Shown here in pieces: positions 25,032 to 31,828 of a DNA stretch of 64,000 bases. The notes beneath the pieces are model-generated. The model was not told where the DNA came from and did not search any database. It saw nothing but the letters and a program-made list of their open reading frames with translations. Every line of letters starts with the position of its first letter. Position 1 is the first letter of the stretch. Source of the DNA: RYN-230 sp963713815 (lineage in GTDB: Bacteria; Actinomycetota; Actinomycetes; Streptosporangiales; Streptosporangiaceae). The stretch spans positions 1 to 64,000 of the forward strand of contig CAVQNH010000043.1 of NCBI GenBank assembly GCA_963713815.1, written 5' to 3'. The translations under genes were made by a program, and so were the position numbers.

Positions 25032-26498
25032 GTGAACGTGTGGAACCGGCTCGAGCAGCGTGAGCTGAAGCGGGTCTCCCGCCGCATTTCCGACTACGGG
25101 GCCGGGCAGCTCCCCGCGCCGGGTCAGCCGGCGGGTACCGACCTGCTGCCCCAGATCAAGCACATCGTCGTGCTGATGATGGAGAACCACTCCTACGACA
25201 ACTACCTGGGCATGCTGCGAGGCCGGGGCGAGGGGTTCCCGCTGGGCCCGGACGGCGAGCCGGAGGTGTCCAACACCGGGCTGCACGGCGAGCCGGTGCC
25301 CGCGCATCACCTGACCAGCACGGTCCAGCTGCCGGAGACGCCGTCGCAGAGCTGGCACGCCACCCACCTGCAGTGGGACGACGGGAAGCTCGATGGATTC
25401 GTCAGCGCGACCCAGCAGCTGATGCCCGATAAGGACGCCACCCAGGCCATGGGGTACTGGACCGAGCAGGACCTGCCTTTCTACTACGGGCTGGCCCGGA
25501 CGTTCCCGCTGGCCGACCGCTGGTTCTCCTCCTGCCTGGGGCCCACCTTCCCCAACCGCAGGTTCCTGATCTCCGGGACCGCCAACGGGCTCATCGACGA
25601 TCTGCCGCTGAACATGGCCGACTACCCCCAGCACGGGACGATCTTCGACCTGCTCAGCAAGCACGGCATCTCGTGGGTGAATTACCACCCGGTGGCCGGG
25701 GGGAAGACCGGCCTGCGCGCGGCCCTGCGGCACCGGCGCCGGATGCTCCAGCGCCGGCTTCGCTCCCTCCGCGCGCTGAACCCGTCCTCGCTCGCCCAGC
25801 TGGGCAAGGACATGCAGTTCACCGCGGACATCTACCCGCTGGGCATCGCCCGGTACATGGTGCACGCACGCGGCACCGAGCGGTTCTTCACCGACGCCGA
25901 CCAGGGCACGCTGCCCGCGTTCAGCATCGTGGACCCGGACTTCAAGTCCTACTCCGAGGAGAACCCGCACGACATCAAGCAGGGCGAGAGCTTTGCCTCG
26001 GAAGTCATCAAGCGGGTCATGCACGGCAAGGGGTGGGCCGACACCCTGCTGATCTGGCTCTACGACGAGCATGGCGGCTACTACGACCACGTCCCGCCGC
26101 CCCCCGCGGTGGAGCCGGACGACGTGCTCTGCCGCAGCGTGCTCAGCCACGGGACCTGGCAGCACGCGGTGCTCCGGGTGCTGGCCCCGGGGTACGTGAA
26201 GAAGGCCCAGGAGCTGGACGCCGGCCCGAGGCGCTACGACCGCTACGGCTTCCGGGTCCCGGCGGTCATGATCTCGCCGTATGCCCGCCGCGACTACGTG
26301 ACCTCGCAGGTTTTCGACCACACCTCCGTGCTCAAGCTGGTCGAGCAGAAGTGGAACCTGCCCCCACTGACCGCGCGGGACGCTGCGGCAGTCTCGCCGC
26401 TCGACGCCCTCGACTTCGACAACCCGCCCGCCTTCGCCGAGCCCCCGGAACTGCCTGAGCCCGCGCTGCGCTGGGGCTCGTGGCCGGCCGAGGTCTAG
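25032..26498 (+). CDS. Phospholipase C/acid phosphatase family phosphoesterase
   Basis: A 488-residue member of the phosphoesterase family (PF04185) that includes bacterial non-specific phospholipase C. Blocks are HIVVLMMENHSYDNYLGML (metal and catalytic region), WTEQDLPFYYGLARTFPLAD, WFSSCLGPTFPNRRFL, TLLIWLYDEHGGYYDHVPPP (metal ligands) and a closing VPAVMISPYARRDYV. No signal peptide or Tat motif is visible at the GTG start (GAAGGTGG upstream), so unlike many relatives it appears cytoplasmic, or the export signal was lost. A helical basic insert (ALRHRRRMLQRRLRSLRALN) lies at about residues 230-255. It may hydrolyse phospholipid headgroups. Confidence 0.85.
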   Translation: MNVWNRLEQRELKRVSRRISDYGAGQLPAPGQPAGTDLLPQIKHIVVLMMENHSYDNYLGMLRGRGEGFPLGPDGEPEVSNTGLHGEPVPAHHLTSTVQLPETPSQSWHATHLQWDDGKLDGFVSATQQLMPDKDATQAMGYWTEQDLPFYYGLARTFPLADRWFSSCLGPTFPNRRFLISGTANGLIDDLPLNMADYPQHGTIFDLLSKHGISWVNYHPVAGGKTGLRAALRHRRRMLQRRLRSLRALNPSSLAQLGKDMQFTADIYPLGIARYMVHARGTERFFTDADQGTLPAFSIVDPDFKSYSEENPHDIKQGESFASEVIKRVMHGKGWADTLLIWLYDEHGGYYDHVPPPPAVEPDDVLCRSVLSHGTWQHAVLRVLAPGYVKKAQELDAGPRRYDRYGFRVPAVMISPYARRDYVTSQVFDHTSVLKLVEQKWNLPPLTARDAAAVSPLDALDFDNPPAFAEPPELPEPALRWGSWPAEV

Positions 26499-26516
26499 GC
26501 CGCAGGAGGACCACCC

Positions 26517-27224
26517 ATGGCAGTGACCATGCAGGACGTCAGCTCGGCCATGGCCGAGCTCGGCAGGCTGCGGTTCGGCGAGATGAACGTGGAGGACGCG
26601 ATGCACGAGATCGTCCGCTCCACCCACGCCATCTTCGACGTGGACGGGGCCGGGCTGATGCTCGCGGACGCCGACCACCACCTGCGCAACGTCGCGGTAT
26701 CCGATGACCGGCTGGCGCACCTGGAGGAACTCCAGGTGCGGCACCGGGAAGGGCCCTGCGTTGACGCCTTCGAGGACAAGGAGCTCGTCGGGGCCGAGGA
26801 CCTGACCGCGGAGGCGCGCTGGCCCCTGTTCAGTGCCGCGGCCGCGGCACGGGGCGTCCGCGCCGTGCTGGCCAGCCCGCTGCCGTACAACCAGGACGCG
26901 GTGGGGGTGGTGGCCGTGCTGTCGGAGGACCGGCACCCCTGGTCGGCCGAGGGCGAGCTGGCCCTGCTGGCCTTCACTGACCTGGCCGCGCTGATGATCG
27001 CCAGCATGATGCAGGGCCAGGAGCAGACCGAGCTGGCCGCGCAGCTGCAGTCGGCCCTCAACTCCCGGGCCATCATCGAGCAGGCGAAAGGCGTGCTGAT
27101 TGGCCAGCACGGGCTGACCGCCCACCAGGCGTACGAAAAGCTCCGTGCGCAAGCCCGGTCGGAGCGCCGCAAACTCGCCGCCGTCTCTGCGGACGTTGTC
27201 CGGAACGCGGCAGGCCGGCGATGA
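26517..27224 (+). CDS. GAF-ANTAR transcription antitermination regulator
   Basis: A 235-residue regulator: a GAF domain (residues about 25-160; FDVDGAGLMLADADHHLRNV, then HREGPCVDAFEDKE) and a C-terminal ANTAR domain (residues about 165-225; LQSALNSRAIIEQAKGVLIG, then AYEKLRAQARSERRKL). ANTAR domains bind paired RNA hairpins to prevent transcription termination; the GAF domain is the presumed ligand sensor, and actinobacteria have many such stand-alone proteins. AGGAGG lies just upstream of ATG 26517, and the gene starts 18 nt after the phosphoesterase stop, so the two may be co-transcribed. The target RNA is unknown. Confidence 0.92.
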   Translation: MAVTMQDVSSAMAELGRLRFGEMNVEDAMHEIVRSTHAIFDVDGAGLMLADADHHLRNVAVSDDRLAHLEELQVRHREGPCVDAFEDKELVGAEDLTAEARWPLFSAAAAARGVRAVLASPLPYNQDAVGVVAVLSEDRHPWSAEGELALLAFTDLAALMIASMMQGQEQTELAAQLQSALNSRAIIEQAKGVLIGQHGLTAHQAYEKLRAQARSERRKLAAVSADVVRNAAGRR

Positions 27225-27420
27225 AGATTTGCACTCGGCCGTGGCTGCGGCATACTGGGATCGCCGTCACGAAACCGCCGAGACACCCGCGGTTGTCCGG
27301 AACGCCGGCACTCGTCATTGATCGGCTCCGCTATTGCGTCGGGGTCGCTCCCCCTGACAGCGGCCGGCTGAAACCCCCAGAGCTCATCGCTCACATCGGA
27401 TAACCGTCTTAGGAGATCTC

Positions 27421-27576
27421 ATGATCATTCTCGGCATCATCCTCCTCATCATCGGCTTCATCGCCAAGATCGCGATCTTGTGGACCATCGGGATCATCGT
27501 CCTGGTCGTCGGCCTCATCCTGCTGCTGCTCGGCTCGATCGGCCACGCCGTCGGCGGGCGCCGCCATTACTACTGA
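27421..27576 (+). CDS. DUF6131 small two-helix membrane protein
   Basis: A 51-residue protein: two adjoining hydrophobic segments (IILGIILLIIGFIAKIAIL and TIGIIVLVVGLILLLLGS) and the conserved tail HAVGGRRHYY typical of DUF6131. AGGAG sits 7 nt before ATG 27421. Function unknown; such proteins are abundant, short and usually expressed singly. Two strong hairpins follow. Confidence 0.85.
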   Translation: MIILGIILLIIGFIAKIAILWTIGIIVLVVGLILLLLGSIGHAVGGRRHYY

Positions 27577-27588
27577 CGGCACTGCAGG

Positions 27589-27616
27589 CCCTGCCGCGCC
27601 GCGCGGCGCGGCAGGG
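27589..27616 (+). terminator. 28-bp perfect palindrome after DUF6131
   Basis: CCCTGCCGCGCC, a GCGC centre and GGCGCGGCAGGG form a fully self-complementary 28-bp sequence 12 nt after the DUF6131 stop. It lacks a T tract, in keeping with high-GC actinobacterial terminators. Confidence 0.75.
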
Positions 27617-27670
27617 ACCCGGCGGCTGACGGCAGCGCCGGGCCTGGTGCCCGCCACGGACGCACCGCAT

Positions 27671-27716
27671 ACGGCTCCAGCCACCCACCCGGGTGGCTGG
27701 AGCCGTGGTTTATTTC
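27671..27716. terminator. Strong bidirectional-type terminator with T-rich tail
   Basis: A 16-bp perfect stem, ACGGCTCCAGCCACCC (27671-27686) with its complement at 27691-27706 around the loop ACCC, is followed by GGTTTATTT. It lies between the plus-strand DUF6131 gene and the minus-strand gene ending at 27812, so it can serve both. Confidence 0.85.
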
Positions 27717-27811
27717 CACTCGCGCGGTCCCGTATCCCGCGCCGTGCAGCTAGCCGGGCGGCCGGCGGGTCGGCGGGTACCGGTCGGGGGATACCGGCCG
27801 GGAGGTACCGG

Positions 27812-28522
27812 TCAGCGGGTGCCAGCCGGCGGGACCTCGACGGCGATCTCGCCGCCCAGCCGGGCCCCGTCCAGCAGTTGCAGCTCGTCGCCGCTCCAGA
27901 ACCGGCCGGGGTCGTACCACTGCGGCTGGTGGCGGCCGGACAGCAGGCCCATGGCCTGGTAGGTGGCCGCCACGACCTCCGCGCAGTACGCCGTCTCCAG
28001 GGCCCGGTCCGGCCCCTGGGAGTCCCCGGCCGGGCTGCCGGGCTGGCTGCCGGCCGGGAGCCCGGCACCGTGGCGTACCCGGGGCAGCGCGGGCAGGCGG
28101 CCGAGGAGCCACCGGCCGGCGAGCCGGGTGGTGCTGGGGAACGGGGTGCCGTCCAGCCGGGCGATGGTGCGCAGCACCGCGTCCTCCATCCCGGGCAGCG
28201 GCGGATGCTCCAGCTGGCGCAGCCACGCGTCCTGGTGGTAGCGGCCCGTCCAGATCCCGACCGCGGCCCGCAGATCGTGCAGCTGGACGCCGCGCTGCCG
28301 GGTCCCTGACCAGAGGTCTTCCAGCGAGCGGCCCAGTTCCGCATGCCACATCAGCGGCGGCAGGTCCTCGATCACCACCGACATGCCGACGTGGTTCACC
28401 GGGCTGTTGGTGCCGACCCGGATGGCCCGGTCGGCCAGCGTGTGGCCGCGGAACAGCCAGATGTCCCCGGTCCGGGTCTGTTCCAGGGCCTCGTCCAGAG
28501 TGATGCGCGTAATCGTCGGCAC
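27812..28522 (-). CDS. Permuted NlpC/P60-like (YiiX/LRAT-type) papain-fold protein
   Basis: A 236-residue soluble protein. GDIWLFRGHTLADRAIR leads to SPVNHVGMSVVI, with a His in the strand position of the catalytic dyad, and much later TAYCAEVVAATYQAMG supplies a Cys at a helix start. This His-then-Cys order is that of the circularly permuted NlpC/P60 superfamily (YaeF/YiiX/LRAT), whose members act on amide or thioester/lipid bonds. The Gly/Pro-rich stretch GLPAGSQPGSPAGDSQG is a loop insertion. Substrate unknown. The GTG at 28522 is leaderless, its -10 (TAGGCT) overlapping that of the divergent gene at 28540. Confidence 0.7.
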   Translation of the reverse strand: MPTITRITLDEALEQTRTGDIWLFRGHTLADRAIRVGTNSPVNHVGMSVVIEDLPPLMWHAELGRSLEDLWSGTRQRGVQLHDLRAAVGIWTGRYHQDAWLRQLEHPPLPGMEDAVLRTIARLDGTPFPSTTRLAGRWLLGRLPALPRVRHGAGLPAGSQPGSPAGDSQGPDRALETAYCAEVVAATYQAMGLLSGRHQPQWYDPGRFWSGDELQLLDGARLGGEIAVEVPPAGTR

Positions 28523-28527
28523 GGTCG

Positions 28528-28534
28528 TAGCCTA
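28528..28534. promoter_or_regulatory. Overlapping divergent -10 elements (TAGCCTA)
   Basis: In the 17 bp separating two divergent GTG starts, TAGCCT (28528-28533) ends 6 nt before GTG 28540, and its complement strand TAGGCT (28534-28529) ends 6 nt before the GTG of 28522. Both match TANNNT, and the two hexamers share five bases. Confidence 0.65.
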
Positions 28535-28539
28535 GGCAG

Positions 28540-28743
28540 GTGCGCTGGTGGAAAGTAGCAGGATTGGCAGGCCTGGCGGGCGTGGCCGCCACGGGAGCGG
28601 TAATTGCCCGGGATGAGCGGCGGCGCCGGGCTTATACGCCCGGCGAGGTCCGGGAGCGGCTGCACGCCCGGCTGGCGGAATCAGCCGCTGCCGGGGACCA
28701 GGCCACTCCCGGGGACCAGGCCGCCGGCGAGTCGCCGGGCTGA
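28540..28743 (+). CDS. Small membrane-anchored protein with basic patch
   Basis: A 67-residue protein: one hydrophobic helix (residues about 4-23, WKVAGLAGLAGVAATGAVIA), a very basic RDERRRRAY, and a helical segment TPGEVRERLHARLAESAAAG ending in a Gly/Ala tail. This topology (N-out helix then cytosolic basic stretch) is frequent in tiny actinomycete proteins of unknown function. The leaderless start is supported by TAGCCT 6 nt upstream. Confidence 0.65.
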   Translation: MRWWKVAGLAGLAGVAATGAVIARDERRRRAYTPGEVRERLHARLAESAAAGDQATPGDQAAGESPG

Positions 28744-28745
28744 CT

Positions 28746-30293
28746 TCAGGCCCGGTACTCGCGCTCGTACAGGGACAGCCAGGAGACGCTGACGTGCCAC
28801 GTGCGGACCAGCCGGAACGGCAGCCCCGCGAGCTGGGGGGGCCGTCCGGGTGAGGGCACGTTGCTCTCGGTAACCCAGACCCGGCGGACCCGTCTGAGCC
28901 TGCGGCGCACGACCTGCGCCGGCGCCTCCGTCCCCGCGATGGTGTCCGACCGGGCCGCCGTCTCACCCAGCATCACGTCATGCAGCCGGGCGAGGCCGTA
29001 GGAGTAGGCAGCCGCGAACGACGCCACCCCGGCCTGCGGGTAAAGCACGGCATCCCCGGGCCGCTCGTACCGGGCCACGATCTGGTCCAGGCGGCGGATG
29101 TTGTCGGCGTGGCCGGCGGGTCCCCGCTCACCTAGCTGGGCGGGCAGGCTGAGCAGCACGATCAGGACCAGGCCTGCGGCCGTGGCCAGCCGCCCGGCTG
29201 CGGCCAGGCCGGTACCGATGAGCAGGGCGGCCGCGGGCATGCAGAACACGATGTAGCGGAACGTGTAAGCCGGCTGGAGCTGCGACATCACGAACAAGAT
29301 CACCGGAGGCCCGGCCAGCCAGGGCAGGCACAGGGCGGGCAGCCGGGCCGGCCAGTCGGTCCCGAGCCGGCCGTGCAGGGCCGCGTACGCCAGTCCCATC
29401 CCGGTCAGCACCGCCGCGGCCAGCAGCAGGGCGGCCGAGCCGACCAGCCGCCCGGTGGCCAGCACGGCCGCAGCCCCGGGTGGCTGCAGCCAGCTGACCT
29501 GGGCCCGCTGGGTCCAGGCCAGCACGATCAGCGGCAGCAGCGCCACGCAGGCGATGATCACCGCCCCGAGCCACCGGCGGGCCACATCCCGCCGGCGGGA
29601 GGTGGCCCGCCAGGCTGCGAGGGTGACGGCGTGCGCCGGGATGAGCAGCAGGCCGAACACGTTGGCCAGGCCGAGAACTACCAGGCTGGCCGCGTACCAG
29701 CAGGCCCAGCGGTGACGGCCGTCGTCCCCGGCCAGCCGGACCAGGAAGTAGCTGGCCGCCGCGCCGGCCGCGGTCTCCATCGCGAACGGCCGCGCATCCT
29801 GGGCGAACCAGCTGACCGCGGGCAGCGCGGCGAACGTGAGCCCGGCGGCCAGGCCGGCGCGGCGCGACACCAGCCGGCTGCCGGTCATGGTGATCAGGGC
29901 CGCTGCCGCCGCCATGGCCAGGGCCGAGGGGAGCCGCAGGGCCAGCTCGCTATGGCCGGCCAGCCGCACTTCCAGCCACATCAGGACGTAGTAGGTTCCG
30001 TGCACCGCGTCCACATGACCGAGCATGGCGATCAGGTCCGGGAGGGAGCGCTGGGTGGCCGACTGGGTTGCGCTTTCGTCCCGCCAGAGGGACGGCACCT
30101 GGATCTTCCACAGGGTGACGGCCAGGGTGACCGCGGCCGCGCAGGCGGCGGGCCAGGACGGCAGGACGGACCGCCACCGGGACGGGCGCATACGCCATCC
30201 CGCGGCGGACGGGAGGGCCGGCCGGTACGGAGCCGCGGCCGGCGATGCGGAGACCACGGGCACCGGTAATGCTGTAGTTAGAGGCTGACCCAC
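28746..30293 (-). CDS. GT39-type polyprenol-dependent membrane glycosyltransferase
   Basis: A 515-residue GT-C protein with about 11-12 helices. The acidic motif WKIQVPSLWRDESATQSATQ in the first periplasmic loop (residues about 62-80) carries the Asp-Glu pair expected for lipid-linked sugar transferases of the ArnT/PMT (PF13231) group. Later blocks are LVSRRAGLAAGLTFAALPAV and SWFAQDARPFAMETAAGAAA. The C-terminal 90 residues are soluble and outside (WVTESNVPSPGRPP). It transfers a sugar from a polyprenyl phosphate to an unknown acceptor, possibly wall polysaccharide. It is transcribed alone (GTG 30293), divergent from the Maf-GNAT gene. Confidence 0.85.
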   Translation of the reverse strand: MGQPLTTALPVPVVSASPAAAPYRPALPSAAGWRMRPSRWRSVLPSWPAACAAAVTLAVTLWKIQVPSLWRDESATQSATQRSLPDLIAMLGHVDAVHGTYYVLMWLEVRLAGHSELALRLPSALAMAAAAALITMTGSRLVSRRAGLAAGLTFAALPAVSWFAQDARPFAMETAAGAAASYFLVRLAGDDGRHRWACWYAASLVVLGLANVFGLLLIPAHAVTLAAWRATSRRRDVARRWLGAVIIACVALLPLIVLAWTQRAQVSWLQPPGAAAVLATGRLVGSAALLLAAAVLTGMGLAYAALHGRLGTDWPARLPALCLPWLAGPPVILFVMSQLQPAYTFRYIVFCMPAAALLIGTGLAAAGRLATAAGLVLIVLLSLPAQLGERGPAGHADNIRRLDQIVARYERPGDAVLYPQAGVASFAAAYSYGLARLHDVMLGETAARSDTIAGTEAPAQVVRRRLRRVRRVWVTESNVPSPGRPPQLAGLPFRLVRTWHVSVSWLSLYEREYRA

Positions 30294-30365
30294 GGTAAGG
30301 ACCGTAGGGTCATGTGCCTGGTCATTGCCGGGATATTGATGGGGTCTTTGCGCGATCCTGGCCTG

Positions 30366-31460
30366 GTGACGATGAGAACCCCGCGCCTGGTGCTGGCGTC
30401 CAGTTCGCCGGCCCGCCGCCGGCTGCTCCGGGATGCCGGGTTCGCCCCGGTTGTGGACGTCAGCGGGGCAGACGAGCGCTTCGACCCGGCCCTGGACACG
30501 GCCAGCGCCGTGTGCGTGCTAGCCGAGCGCAAGGCCTCAGCGGTCGCCGGGAGGCATCCGGGTGACCTGGTGCTGGGCTGTGACTCCCTGCTCGACCTGG
30601 ATGGCGACGCGCTGGGCAAGCCCGCGTCCCCGCAGGCGGCGGTGGCGCTGTGGCGGCGCATGTCCGGGGCGCAGGGCACGCTCCATACCGGGCACTGCCT
30701 GATCGACACGCGGTCGGGCCAGCGCATGATCGCGGCGGCCAGCACCCTGGTGCGGTTCGGCACGCTGGGGGAGCACGAGATCGCCGCCTACGTGGCCACC
30801 GGGGAGCCGGTCCGGATGGCCGGGGCGTTCAGCATCGATGGCTTCGGCGCCCCGTTCGTCGAGGGTATCGACGGCGACTGGGGCACGGTGGCGGGCCTGT
30901 CGCTGCCGTTGCTGCGCCGGATGCTGGCCGCGGCCGGGGTGGCGGTCGCGGACCTGTGGCCCCGCCCGGCCGGGCCGCTGGTCAGGGACCTCACCGACGG
31001 GGACCGCGGCTGGCTGGCCGAGGTCGTCACCGCCGCCTGGGGCCTGCCGGTCGTCAGCCTGTCCGGGGCGCACGACGTGACGCGGCTGCCCGGCCTGGTG
31101 GCGCAGGAGGAGCCGGGCGGCGCGCGGGCAGGCGTGCTGACCTACCGCGTGGAGGGCGGCAGCCTGGAGATCGTCACCCTGAACAGCCTGGCCGAGGGCC
31201 GCGGCATCGGCACGGCCCTGCTGGCCGGGGCCCGGCAGCGGGCCCGGCGGGCCGGCCAGCGCCTCTGGCTGACCACCGGGAACGACAACGTCCAGGCGAT
31301 CGGCTTCTACCAGCGCCGTGGCATGGACCTGGTGGCGCTGCACCGCGACTTCGCTGATCAGGTGAGAAGGATCAAGCCGCTGGCGGCGGGGGAGCCAGGC
31401 GGCCGGATCACGTTCCGGCATGCGATCGAGCTGGAGTACCCCGCCCCCGGTGATCAGTAA
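30366..31460 (+). CDS. Fusion of Maf nucleotide pyrophosphatase and GNAT acetyltransferase
   Basis: A 364-residue two-domain protein. Residues 1-205 are Maf: RLVLASSSPARRRLLRDAGF, VSGADERFD, LVLGCDSLLDLDGDALGKP and FSIDGFGAPFVEGIDGDWG, the conserved set for house-cleaning nucleoside triphosphate pyrophosphatases. Residues about 210-364 are a GNAT domain: LRDLTDGDRGWL-like start (VRDLTDGDRGWLAEVV), acetyl-CoA loop EGRGIGTALLAGARQRA and LTTGNDNVQAIGFYQRRGM. Maf is normally stand-alone, so the fusion is notable. The acetyltransferase substrate is unknown; nucleobase or ribosomal-protein-like acceptors are possible. GTG 30366 lies 6 nt after GATCCT (leaderless); ATG 30372 is an alternative start. 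Confidence 0.85.
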   Translation: MTMRTPRLVLASSSPARRRLLRDAGFAPVVDVSGADERFDPALDTASAVCVLAERKASAVAGRHPGDLVLGCDSLLDLDGDALGKPASPQAAVALWRRMSGAQGTLHTGHCLIDTRSGQRMIAAASTLVRFGTLGEHEIAAYVATGEPVRMAGAFSIDGFGAPFVEGIDGDWGTVAGLSLPLLRRMLAAAGVAVADLWPRPAGPLVRDLTDGDRGWLAEVVTAAWGLPVVSLSGAHDVTRLPGLVAQEEPGGARAGVLTYRVEGGSLEIVTLNSLAEGRGIGTALLAGARQRARRAGQRLWLTTGNDNVQAIGFYQRRGMDLVALHRDFADQVRRIKPLAAGEPGGRITFRHAIELEYPAPGDQ

Positions 31461-31484
31461 TCTGCACTCAGCGGAAGCCAGGGC

Positions 31485-31775
31485 TCACCGCGAGGACAGC
31501 ACCTCAGCGATCTTCGCCGCTGCCGCGGAGGGATCCTCCGTGTCATGCAGCAGCTCTCCCCACGACCAGCGGTAATACCAGCGCAGGCGGCCCATGCCGT
31601 CCGTGCCGGGGGTGCAGTCAATGCTCTCCGCGAGCATGGTCGCGCCCGGGATGAAGATGTGCAACGCGGCAGGGTAGGTGGTTTTAACCGACGCGTGCAG
31701 CCCCTTGGTATCCAGGGCCGTGGCCAGCCGGTGCAGATGATAACTGCGTGCGTGATCCCGGGTTCCGTCCAGCAT
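31485..31775 (-). CDS. Conserved small actinobacterial protein, function unknown
   Basis: A 96-residue acidic protein without membrane segment: N-terminal SYHLHRLATALDTKGLHASV, then YPAALHIFIPGATMLAESI, a Gly/Trp-rich RLRWYYRWSWGELLHDTED, and a helical C-terminus SAAAAKIAEVLSSR. GGGGAG directly precedes ATG 31775. The alternating beta-alpha look suggests a small ferredoxin-like fold, but I recognise no family. It lies between the convergent Maf-GNAT gene and the upstream large protein gene. Confidence 0.6.
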   Translation of the reverse strand: MLDGTRDHARSYHLHRLATALDTKGLHASVKTTYPAALHIFIPGATMLAESIDCTPGTDGMGRLRWYYRWSWGELLHDTEDPSAAAAKIAEVLSSR

Positions 31776-31828
31776 CTCCCCTGCCTAGCGTCGGTCGGCA
31801 CATTGTCGCGGCGCGCGGGGTGGGTTTG

